Assembly: GCA_002069125.1 (NCBI GenBank)
Contig: MVZN01000007.1
Location: 23,450-87,449 of the forward strand
Reading direction: 5' to 3'
DNA from: Spirochaetes bacterium ADurb.BinA120
Lineage (GTDB): Bacteria > Spirochaetota > UBA4802 > UBA5368
Length of the DNA stretch: 64,000 nucleotides
The position numbers and the translations under genes are program-made. This document shows, in pieces, positions 1 to 7,119 of this stretch. The number at the start of each line of letters is the position of its first letter. Positions within the stretch are counted from its first letter, which is position 1. A model generated the notes under the pieces. That model was not told where the DNA came from. It was given only the letters and a program-made list of their open reading frames with translations, and did not search any database.

Positions 1-661
1 GGCGAACGAAGAGCCGCCTGCCGGACAGCCTTCCCGGGGCCTCCACGTCATAGCGCAGTACGATGTTCGCGTCCCTTTCACTCACGAGAAGGCTTCGGCC
101 GTCACCTGTTAGGGCAATGCCGCCGGCCGATCTTATGGAGACGCCAGTTTTACGGGCGGCTCCCTTTCGATCGAGATAATATATCGATCCGCCCGTCCTT
201 TTGGTTTTTTTTACCGGATCTTCCGTAATAAAATACAGGCCGCCTGCGGTGTCCGGAGCCATATCGATCGGCCTCTCCAGCGGCGCGCCGTCCCGATCGG
301 CTGGGATTCTCGAAATAGCCTCACCAGATAAATTCAAATGAACCAGAGAGGCGGAATCGCGGCAGGCGACCAAAAGCGTGCCATTGAAGCGCGCCAGCGC
401 CCTCGGGCCACATCCCGATTCCTTCCAGAATACAGTATTTCCGCGGCCGTCGCGGCAAACGATACGGTCGGCGCTATATTCGGCATAATATAGGGCTTTG
501 TTCATCCAAACCGGTCCGTCTGGATAGCTGGAGTTGGTATTGACAATGGCCGTCTGGATGAACGGATTGTTGGCTGAATTCATGAAAAAATCGTATTGGA
601 TGGCAATGGCGCCAAGAATTGCCAATACGAACAATAGGGCGAGTATCGTTTTAAGGTTCAT
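1..661 (-). CDS. SMP-30/gluconolactonase-like beta-propeller, 3' end cut by window
   Basis: The reading frame opens at an ATG read leftwards from 661 and stays open for 220 codons to the left edge, so the C-terminus is missing. The N-terminus begins MNLKTILALLFVLAILG, one hydrophobic segment acting as signal peptide or membrane anchor. After it come propeller-like blades: SYPDGPVWMNKALYYAEYS, then a cysteine pair region and ERPIDMAPDTAGGLYFITED. This pattern of Asp-Gly-Pro followed by short beta repeats fits the SMP-30/gluconolactonase/LRE family, which hydrolyses lactones or acts as a periplasmic binding propeller. Substrate cannot be inferred. An NHL-type propeller is the main alternative. 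Confidence 0.72.
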   Translation of the reverse strand, partial: MNLKTILALLFVLAILGAIAIQYDFFMNSANNPFIQTAIVNTNSSYPDGPVWMNKALYYAEYSADRIVCRDGRGNTVFWKESGCGPRALARFNGTLLVACRDSASLVHLNLSGEAISRIPADRDGAPLERPIDMAPDTAGGLYFITEDPVKKTKRTGGSIYYLDRKGAARKTGVSIRSAGGIALTGDGRSLLVSERDANIVLRYDVEAPGRLSGRRLFVR

Positions 662-855
662 CGCGATCTCTTTATTCGATGTCCAGGGCTCCGGGCAAAC
701 ACGGTCGCTTCGGGGGCATTTTTGCATTTTCAGAACAGCTCGTCAACAGCAAATAAAATCCTTGAACTTTCGCGAGTATTTGTATAGTATATGCCACGAT
801 AAGGGAGTGGACCCGGCGGCTCTCGCCCGGGGCGCGAAACAGGGAGGTCTCGACA

Positions 856-1173
856 ATGAACATAGAGGTGCTTGTTCAGAACATCATCAATCTTTTTGTC
901 GTTTCGATCATAATAGAGGCGGCGGTCATGGCGCTCTTCTCGATGTCATCGCTTCGGGATGTGGGCTCCAGAAGGCCCGTTGTCGCCACCAGGGACGGAA
1001 TAATCATTATCGTGAGCTTCCTGCTGTGTTATAAGGTGGAAGTCCTCAGCGTATTCAGAAAAACGGGTATGGCGCTGCCGGTATTGATCGACGTGATTAT
1101 AAGCGCCCTTGTGCTCGCGCGCATGACGAACTTCGTGAACAGCTTCATGTCGAGGATGAGAAGGGAGGATTGA
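856..1173 (+). CDS. Small multi-pass membrane protein, unknown function
   Basis: This 105-residue protein has a good ribosome site (AGGGAGG, 9 bases before the ATG). It carries three hydrophobic segments, roughly residues 5-30, 46-60 and 72-90, separated by short basic loops, and ends in a basic tail (SRMRRED). No catalytic motif is visible and I do not recognise a family. It lies divergently from the SMP-30-like gene and convergently with spoVG, with no clear operon partner. The composition and ribosome site argue that it is a real inner-membrane protein rather than a chance frame. Confidence 0.6.
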   Translation: MNIEVLVQNIINLFVVSIIIEAAVMALFSMSSLRDVGSRRPVVATRDGIIIIVSFLLCYKVEVLSVFRKTGMALPVLIDVIISALVLARMTNFVNSFMSRMRRED

Positions 1174-1218
1174 CGGTCCTTCCACCCCGTGCCGGCGGTT
1201 GCCCGCCGGCCGGATGCC

Positions 1219-1509
1219 TCAGGAGACCTTTCCGGCCTGTGGTTGTTCCGCCGCGACCTCCTGGTATTTCGCGAGGATCGCGTTTGTGATTAAATCGCGC
1301 GCGTCCTGGGTGATCGGAAAGAACAGGTCTATAAACTCCCCGTTTTTCCGCTTGTTCGAAGGCATGCCGATAAAAATGCCCTTATCCCCCTGTACTATCC
1401 TGAGGTTCTTTACTACGAACCTGTCCAGTATGGTGATATTGGCGAATCCGAGCGTTTTGCCAAGGTTCTCTTTGGGAAACACCCTAACTTCGGTTATTAT
1501 CTCTTCCAT
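1219..1509 (-). CDS. spoVG: SpoVG family RNA/DNA-binding regulator
   Basis: The 96-residue product has the normal SpoVG length. Recognisable family blocks are ITEVRVFPKE at the N-terminus, a central FVVKNLRIVQGDKGIFIGMP segment, and the hallmark MPSNKRKNGEFIDLFFPI followed by ARDLITNAILAKYQ. SpoVG proteins bind nucleic acids and tune gene expression. They occur in Firmicutes and also in spirochaetes and other Gram-negatives, so this does not imply sporulation. The gene is monocistronic, with a matching promoter immediately upstream at 1546-1574 on the minus strand. The short glutamine- and alanine-containing tail (AAEQPQAGKVS) is outside the conserved fold. Confidence 0.9.
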   Translation of the reverse strand: MEEIITEVRVFPKENLGKTLGFANITILDRFVVKNLRIVQGDKGIFIGMPSNKRKNGEFIDLFFPITQDARDLITNAILAKYQEVAAEQPQAGKVS

Positions 1510-2116
1510 CTCGGCACCACCGTTGATTAAAGTTTGAGAGTTATATGAGTATCAAATGTAAGTGAACATGTCAAGATAAATATCCATGTGACTCTTATGC
1601 CGGTTTCGAAGTCATACCACACAAAATTTATTAATATCTACTCGTATGGAAGCAGGCGAATTACTCGCATGGGATAGTCACGACGGCATATCGAGGCCAA
1701 TTCTTACAGTATGGAAAAAGGTTCATTTTATTTTGAGTGACAAGACCCGGCCGAAATGGGCTTCGCTTCCAAGGGTCGATCGCCGGAGGCGCCAAAGGGC
1801 GTCCGGGCTCATCGGGGGGCGGAATAGGGACGGTTAAAGTCCCCGCGAGTTTTTATGGGGGGTTGTCGCAAGAGGCAATAATTACATTGACATTTTAAAA
1901 ATATTCAAGCACATTTAATCATTGGCCGGCGACCGGCCCCGTTCCCATTAACGGCGGGGCCGGGGTGTTCCATGGGTGAGTGTATTGGGGATAAAATCAA
2001 ACCGCCGGTTACGCTTCATGATATAACGCGGATCATCATTCGATCCCGGCCGGCTCGAGCGCCGGTTCCCGACGCCGGGACGGCATAGTAAAATTTCAGA
2101 TTTAAGGATGAGAATC
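1510..2116. other. 607-bp intergenic region with strong potential RNA structure
   Basis: No convincing protein-coding frame is present. From 1744 to 1854 three consecutive helices can form on the plus strand: GACCC/GGGTC (1744-1748 with 1773-1777), CCGGA-CGCC with GGCG-TCCGG (1783-1806), and GGGAC/GTCCC (1827-1843) followed by five T at 1850. A further 9-bp stem, CCGGCCCCG (1933-1941) with CGGGGCCGG (1955-1963), lies nearer the lipoprotein gene. TTGACA at 1887-1892 could be a -35 box for that gene, but the -10 at normal spacing (CACATT) is weak. This may be a long 5' leader or a small RNA. I recognise no known riboswitch consensus. Confidence 0.4.
1546..1574 (-). promoter_or_regulatory. Predicted sigma-70 promoter of spoVG
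   Basis: On the minus strand TTGACA (1569-1574) is separated by exactly 17 bases from TACTCA (1546-1551). The start codon at 1509 lies about 30 bases beyond the expected transcription start. The -35 is consensus and the -10 is a 3/6 match. Confidence 0.5.
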
Positions 2117-2809
2117 ATGAAAAAGCTGATCGTTCCTGTCGTATGCGCGATAATCGGGCTTTCCGGGTGTTTCGCCTCGATGCCGGCGCCTGTCAAGGAC
2201 ACCCTTCTGGTTGAAAAGACAGCGACGGATGAAAAGAAACTCGCCAAAATCGAAGACGATATCGTACTCATCAATCAGGAGAACAATAAAATCAAGGAAT
2301 CCCTAAAGATAACCTCTCAGAGGGAGATAGTGAGCGGCAAGGAGATATCGAGCCTCGAAAAGGAGAAAGCCCTGCTTGAGGAGAAGAAAAAACTGTATGC
2401 CATATCCAACGATACAAAGGCCCTGGCGGAAGTCGAGAAGGCTATGGTGGATAACCAGCGGAAGATAAATCTTGAAAAAATAAACCAGGAGTACCTTCAG
2501 GCCCGCCAGGATTACGAGAAGTCCGGTATAGAACTCAAGGAGGCGGAGCTTGCGGCGCAAATTGCGGAATTGAATTTCGAGAAGGCTAAAATCGCCCGTG
2601 CGTACCAGGACAGGACAATGGGAGAGGCGCCGGTGGACCCCAAGACCGGCCAAAAAGACGACAAGGCGCGAATCGACGTCTCAGAATATGAAAAGTACCT
2701 CGAGTCGAGAAGGGAAAAAGCGACGCAGGCCAGGCAGTACCATTTAAAGAAAACCGATGCCTTCAAGGCGGTCGAAACGAAGCTCAATGAGTCGGGATAC
2801 GGCAATTGA
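2117..2809 (+). CDS. Coiled-coil lipoprotein, unknown function
   Basis: I chose the ATG at 2117 because AAGG lies 9 bases before it; an in-frame ATG at 2108 would have no room for a ribosome site. The product (230 residues) starts with a lipoprotein signal ending LSGC. It is then almost entirely charged heptad-like helix rich in Lys and Glu from about residue 35 to 220 (for example EKEKALLEEKKKLYAI). It is followed closely by an OmpA-domain gene with a similar helical stalk, so the two probably form an envelope pair linking outer membrane and peptidoglycan. No enzymatic motif is seen. Confidence 0.7.
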   Translation: MKKLIVPVVCAIIGLSGCFASMPAPVKDTLLVEKTATDEKKLAKIEDDIVLINQENNKIKESLKITSQREIVSGKEISSLEKEKALLEEKKKLYAISNDTKALAEVEKAMVDNQRKINLEKINQEYLQARQDYEKSGIELKEAELAAQIAELNFEKAKIARAYQDRTMGEAPVDPKTGQKDDKARIDVSEYEKYLESRREKATQARQYHLKKTDAFKAVETKLNESGYGN

Positions 2810-2835
2810 ACGCGTCACATCACGGAGCCAATACT

Positions 2836-3876
2836 ATGAAAAGAAAGACTCTTACAGGGGCCGGCGCGCTCCTGTTCACTTCAATCCTTATGGCGGGGAC
2901 CGCGCATGCCCAGCTGTTCAAGTGGACAAGCGACTACAAGAACCTTTACAACGAAAAGATCGCTGTGGAGCTGGAGCTTAAAAGCGTCCAGCGGCAGTTC
3001 GCCAACGAAAAGGCGAATATGGAGACTGCCATAAAAGACCTCGAGCGTCGAATCGAGAAGCTCAACGGAGAAATCGAGGCATGCAACAAGCAGCGGGAAA
3101 AGGACAACAGCCTCTGCGAGTCGAGGGTGAAAGAGCTCCAGGCTACAATAGATGCCCTGCAGAGGAAGGGGAGCGACCGCGAAAAGGACCTCGTCGAGGA
3201 AAGCAAAAAGATGCAGGCGCGCTATGAGTCCGAACTCGCCAAACTGCGACAGGAGCTCCAGGAGGAAAGGGAAAGGCGAATAAAGGAGTTGGACGAGCTT
3301 AGAAAGTCGTATGAGGCCCGAATTGCGGACATGAGGGCGTCAATAGCGAACCTGAGCGACGAGATGGCCGGCCTGAAGAAACTTACAAAGGCCCAGCAGG
3401 ACGAACTCGACAGGATGAAGATGCAGGCCGACGAGCTTGAAAAACAACTGGCCGATGAAATACGCAAAGGGGAGATACGCCTCAAGCGCTTCCATGACAA
3501 GCTTATTATCAACATCGACGACCGCATATCATTCGATTCGGGTTCCGCGGAACTTAAAAAGGATATCCTCCCGGCGCTCCAGAAAATAACCAAGATCCTG
3601 GGGGATTTTCCGGAATACAACATCGTCGTGGAGGGGCACACTGACAACGTGCCCATCAAGACCCGTCAGTTCAGGGACAACTGGCAGTTGTCCGTCGAGA
3701 GGGCCCTTGCCGTGCTGAATTTCGTGCTCAATCAGGACCGCAAACTGAATCAGGCGCGGTTCTCCGCGGCCGGATACGGAGAGTACAATCCGATAGTGTC
3801 CAACGATACAGCCGCAAACCGGGCCCTCAACCGGCGGGTCGACATCGTAGTCATCCCCAGGGTAGGAAAGAAGTAG
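2836..3876 (+). CDS. OmpA-family peptidoglycan-binding protein with long coiled coil
   Basis: The first in-frame start (TTG 2806) overlaps the upstream stop and lacks a ribosome site, so the ATG at 2836 is preferred (346 residues). A Sec signal peptide ends near TAHAQ. Residues about 35-215 are continuous charged coiled coil. The C-terminal 120 residues are an OmpA/MotB-type domain: ISFDSGSAELK, VVEGHTDNVPI, LSVERALAVLNFV and a final NRALNRRVDIVVIPR, including the Asp and Arg that bind diaminopimelate. It likely tethers the envelope to peptidoglycan. A MotB-like role is less likely because there is no N-terminal proton-channel helix and no motA neighbour. Confidence 0.85.
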   Translation: MKRKTLTGAGALLFTSILMAGTAHAQLFKWTSDYKNLYNEKIAVELELKSVQRQFANEKANMETAIKDLERRIEKLNGEIEACNKQREKDNSLCESRVKELQATIDALQRKGSDREKDLVEESKKMQARYESELAKLRQELQEERERRIKELDELRKSYEARIADMRASIANLSDEMAGLKKLTKAQQDELDRMKMQADELEKQLADEIRKGEIRLKRFHDKLIINIDDRISFDSGSAELKKDILPALQKITKILGDFPEYNIVVEGHTDNVPIKTRQFRDNWQLSVERALAVLNFVLNQDRKLNQARFSAAGYGEYNPIVSNDTAANRALNRRVDIVVIPRVGKK

Positions 3877-3906
3877 GGCGGCCTGTTTCCAAACCGTTCG
3901 CCCAAT

Positions 3907-3941
3907 GACCTCTCCCCCGGAGCGGGGAGGGGTCTCGTTTT
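3907..3941 (+). terminator. Rho-independent terminator
   Basis: An 11-bp stem (GACCTCTCCCC at 3907-3917 with GGGGAGGGGTC at 3924-3934, one T-G pair) closes a 6-base loop and is followed by TCGTTTT. It sits 30 bases after the OmpA-like stop codon. Confidence 0.75.
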
Positions 3942-3989
3942 ATCGAAGAAACTTCACGGGCGGGATATACTGAAACTGGTAAATTTAAG

Positions 3990-5150
3990 ATGCGAACCAT
4001 AAATTTTTATATATTTTTTTCGATTTTTCTACTGCTGTACGGCGCCATCAACTATTATATTTTTTTCAAGGGCTGGCAGCTTCTACCGCGCGGGTCCGCC
4101 AGCCGGCCGGTTTATGCCGTTCTGTTTGTGCTGGTGGCCTTTGCGTATATTGGCGGAAGGGTATTGGAGCGGTATACGGTCTGCGCGGCAAGCGACGCCG
4201 CGATATTCATAGGCTCCTTCTGGTTCGCCATCATGACCTATCTTTTTATCGGATTTCTCGCCGTTGACGCTCTCATGGCGGCCGGAAGCTATATCCCTGC
4301 GGTTTCTGATTACATGCTTCACGGGCGGATGAACGTAAAAATCATCGCGGCCTGCGCCGTCGCGTTATCGACCGCCGGGATTGTCGCCGCCGGATATCTC
4401 AATGCGGCCGCGCCGAGGCTGAAAAAGCTCGAAATAAGGCTGGATGATAAAAAACTTCCGCCGGAAGGCATCCGCCTCGCCGTGGCCTCTGATATTCACC
4501 TTGGAGTCCTTATCGGCAACTCCAGGCTCGAACGCCTGGTGGATGAGATCAACCGCATGTCGCCTGACGCAATACTCCTTGCGGGTGATATTCTCGACGA
4601 GGACCTCGCCCCTGTAATAGAGCAGAATCTTGGGGAAACACTCAAGGGACTAAGCGCCAGATACGGGGTTTATGCCGTAACGGGCAATCATGAGTATATC
4701 GGAGGAGTCGACGAGGCGGTGGGATACCTTGAAGACCACGGCATACATATGCTTCGCGACAGCCTGGCGCTAGTAGGGGGACTGTTTTACGTGGCGGGGC
4801 GCGAGGACAGAAGCATCGCGGCTTTTAAGGGCGAGCGCAGAAAAGACCTTGGCGAGATTCTGGCGCACGTCGACAGAAAGAGGCCGATTGTACTGTTGGA
4901 CCATCAGCCCTTTCATCTCGAGGAGGCTGAGAGGAACGGGGTGGACCTTCAGATCTCGGGCCATACGCATCACGGACAACTATGGCCCTTCAATCTGATA
5001 ACCGGCGCGATTTACGAACTAAGCTACGGATATAAAAAGAAGGGAAATACCCATATACTGGTTTCGAGCGGCTTCGGAACCTGGGGGCCGCCGGTCAGGG
5101 TGGGGACCATCCCGGAAATTATCGAGATCCTTATCCGCCCAGGCGGATAG
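3990..5150 (+). CDS. Membrane-anchored calcineurin-like metallophosphoesterase
   Basis: The 386-residue protein has four or five transmembrane segments in its first 140 residues, then a cytoplasmic-type metallophosphoesterase domain. The domain shows the complete dinuclear-metal motif set in order: VASDIHLG (about 164), LAGDILDED (about 198), VTGNHEY (about 230), LLDHQPFH (about 303) and ISGHTHHGQLWP (about 323). This is the YkuE-like arrangement. Such enzymes hydrolyse phosphoesters, often lipid-linked (UDP-diacylglucosamine or phospholipid headgroups), but the substrate is not readable here. TATACT at about 3966 could be its -10 box. The next gene starts directly after its stop codon. Confidence 0.85.
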   Translation: MRTINFYIFFSIFLLLYGAINYYIFFKGWQLLPRGSASRPVYAVLFVLVAFAYIGGRVLERYTVCAASDAAIFIGSFWFAIMTYLFIGFLAVDALMAAGSYIPAVSDYMLHGRMNVKIIAACAVALSTAGIVAAGYLNAAAPRLKKLEIRLDDKKLPPEGIRLAVASDIHLGVLIGNSRLERLVDEINRMSPDAILLAGDILDEDLAPVIEQNLGETLKGLSARYGVYAVTGNHEYIGGVDEAVGYLEDHGIHMLRDSLALVGGLFYVAGREDRSIAAFKGERRKDLGEILAHVDRKRPIVLLDHQPFHLEEAERNGVDLQISGHTHHGQLWPFNLITGAIYELSYGYKKKGNTHILVSSGFGTWGPPVRVGTIPEIIEILIRPGG

Positions 5151-5771
5151 ATGCGGGCCATGACGAACGGCAGCAAAGAAAACAGCGATTCCGGCGGGAT
5201 CTCCTTCCTGTGGGAGGGGCAGGAGCCGTCGCAAGCGGAAATAGACCGAGTAAACGCCGACAACCTCAGGCGCAGGCAGAATTTTTCCATCGCCGCGGAA
5301 TACGTCGTTAGGGCATATTCATCCATTCCCGCTGTCCACAGGATCGTATTGTTCGGGTCGGTTGCGGCCCCCCCATTCAAGGAGAGATATCTGCGTGGAC
5401 GAAATGACCTCACCTGCGTTGAGGTCTATCACGCCTGCGCGGATATCGACCTTGCCGTGTGGATCGACGATGTTCGCTCGATAGACGATCTGCGCAGTGC
5501 GAGACTCGCCGCGCTTTCGGAACTGCTGGTCGAAAAGGGTATCGGGGTGGCTCACCATCAGGTGGACGTCTTCATCCTCAATTACCCGGATGGAGCCTAT
5601 CTGGGGCGGCTATGCGTCTTCGGGAAGTGCCCCGCGCGAAAGTATGTTTGTAAAGCCGAGGGATGCGGACGCATTAAGTTCCTGCGATTGCACCAGGGTT
5701 TTGCTTTCATGATGGCGAAGCTCGAGGCATCGCACCCGTTATGCCTTTTTCCGGGGAGGGGAATCGCCTGA
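5151..5771 (+). CDS. Nucleotidyltransferase-like domain protein
   Basis: This 206-residue protein begins on the base after the metallophosphoesterase stop, so it is translationally coupled. Residues about 60-110 contain RIVLFGSVAAPP and, 30 residues on, ADIDLAVWID. These are the G-S and D-x-D motifs of the DNA polymerase beta-type nucleotidyltransferase fold. The distance between the two motifs is longer than in MNT or KNT proteins because of an insertion around RGRNDLTCVEVYH. The C-terminus has four cysteines (CVFGKCPARKYVCKAEGC) that could bind a metal. It precedes a (p)ppGpp synthetase-like gene. The acceptor is unknown. Confidence 0.6.
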   Translation: MRAMTNGSKENSDSGGISFLWEGQEPSQAEIDRVNADNLRRRQNFSIAAEYVVRAYSSIPAVHRIVLFGSVAAPPFKERYLRGRNDLTCVEVYHACADIDLAVWIDDVRSIDDLRSARLAALSELLVEKGIGVAHHQVDVFILNYPDGAYLGRLCVFGKCPARKYVCKAEGCGRIKFLRLHQGFAFMMAKLEASHPLCLFPGRGIA

Positions 5772-5784
5772 AGGGTTTGCGGAC

Positions 5785-7017
5785 ATGAACAGGAAAAAAG
5801 GAATTCCGGACAGGGCCAAGATCAGTGAGTGGTATTCGAGGCTTGCGCCTTCGTACGAGGCCGTGCTCTCACGAATCGCCCTCGATATCAAAAACACCCT
5901 CCTTGGGAAGGGCCTCAATCCGACGATCAAATACAGGGTAAAATCCTTCGATAGCTATTTTAACAAGATGCTTCGCAAGATGCGACAGAACCACGGCGGT
6001 TGGGATGTGGAGGCCATTACCGATATCCTTGGAGTGAGGGTGATTTTCCCGTTTCTTGAAGACATCGAGGCCGCAGAGAGGGTGCTGAGGGAGTCGTTTC
6101 CGATATCCGCGGCCGAGAAGAAGGGGATAAAGCACTCATTCCGCGAATTTGGATACGAGGCCACCCACCTGATGCTGAAAATGGATGGATACTCGGACGA
6201 AACCGGTGACGATAAGCTGTCCTTCTGTGAAATACAGCTTTCCACAATACTTCAGGATGCCTGGTCCGAGGTGGAACATGAACTCGTGTACAAGGCCGAA
6301 TTCACTCCGTTCGATCTTCCTTTAAAACGCAAGCTCGCGGCGCTTAACGCCAATTTGACGCTAGCGGACATCATATTTCAGGAGATACGAGATTATCAGC
6401 GCTCCCTGCAGATGGAATTGAGGAAGAGAAGGAACGCCATTTATGAAAAGACTGGCGTTACATCGCCATCGGCTGTCCTCACGGAAGGTCCGCTTTCCCC
6501 AGGTGAAATCGCCCCCGCGCCTCAATCGGACTCCATGCCGGAGGACACTATAGATAATATACTCCTCAAGGCGATAACGGCCCACAACGAAGGTGGATAC
6601 GCAAGGGCGATATCCCTGTACTCCCGCCTTCTGGAGTCGGAGAGCACGGACAGCGTACGGTCGATCATTCATAATCACCGCGGCATGGCATATCTGTCCC
6701 AGGCGGGCTATGAGGAGGCCATTGAGGATTTTACCCGGGCCGTCGAGCTGGACGCCACTAATTTCAGGGCCTTCAATTACAGGGGGCTGTGCAGAAGAAT
6801 GACGGGGGATTACGGGATGGCAATCGACGATTTTACCATGTCGATATCGATCAACCCCTACCAGTCGGAATCCTATTACAGCAGGGCGCTATCGTGGTAC
6901 GAACTGGGCGATTTCGCCAGGGCGCTCGATGATGCCGTCTCCGCATTGAATTTCAAACCCGACTCGGCGTCCATGCGAGGTTTTTGCGACATGGTAAGAA
7001 AAAAAATGTTCGAATGA
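5785..7017 (+). CDS. RelA/SpoT-type (p)ppGpp synthetase domain fused to TPR repeats
   Basis: Residues 1-215 are a stand-alone RelA/SpoT synthetase domain. It has R51-x-K53-x3-S57-x3-K61, the D80-containing DILGVRV, Y124 and H128 in FGYEATHLML, and E149-I-Q151 followed by W160 and E164-H165. These are the residues used to bind ATP/GDP and transfer pyrophosphate. The usual Arg of the E-x-Q-x-R-T box is Ser here (EIQLST). No HD hydrolase or TGS/ACT domain is present. After a linker of about 35 residues, residues about 255-405 form three or four TPR repeats (for example AFNYRGLCRRMTGDYGMAIDDF). It likely makes alarmone under control of a protein partner bound by the TPRs. Confidence 0.82.
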   Translation: MNRKKGIPDRAKISEWYSRLAPSYEAVLSRIALDIKNTLLGKGLNPTIKYRVKSFDSYFNKMLRKMRQNHGGWDVEAITDILGVRVIFPFLEDIEAAERVLRESFPISAAEKKGIKHSFREFGYEATHLMLKMDGYSDETGDDKLSFCEIQLSTILQDAWSEVEHELVYKAEFTPFDLPLKRKLAALNANLTLADIIFQEIRDYQRSLQMELRKRRNAIYEKTGVTSPSAVLTEGPLSPGEIAPAPQSDSMPEDTIDNILLKAITAHNEGGYARAISLYSRLLESESTDSVRSIIHNHRGMAYLSQAGYEEAIEDFTRAVELDATNFRAFNYRGLCRRMTGDYGMAIDDFTMSISINPYQSESYYSRALSWYELGDFARALDDAVSALNFKPDSASMRGFCDMVRKKMFE

Positions 7018-7045
7018 CCGGTTTCGGTGTGCTTTCTTTTTCAGC

Positions 7046-7086
7046 TTGACAAATGACTTGCTGGAAAACGTATGTAGATACGTTTT
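7046..7086 (+). promoter_or_regulatory. Promoter region of aspS with overlapping perfect palindrome
   Basis: TTGACA lies at 7046-7051. At the expected -10 position is a perfect inverted repeat, AAAACGTAT (7065-7073), GTAG, ATACGTTTT (7078-7086). It could be an operator covering the -10 box or a short terminator of the upstream gene, because it ends in TTTTATTT. Confidence 0.45.
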
Positions 7087-7119
7087 ATTTCGTTCATCAT
7101 GCCTTTGTAAGGATACGAG

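Noticed and set aside
534..1034. 166-codon plus-strand frame
   Set aside because: It overlaps the SMP-30-like gene on the other strand and the start of the small membrane protein in another frame; no conserved features.
1646..1837. 63-codon frame in the spoVG/lipoprotein gap
   Set aside because: No ribosome site, Arg/Gly-rich random-like composition, and it overlaps potential RNA stems.
2806..2835. TTG start for the OmpA-like gene at 2806
   Set aside because: It overlaps the previous stop codon, gives a non-signal-like N-terminus and has no ribosome site; ATG 2836 opens a normal signal peptide.
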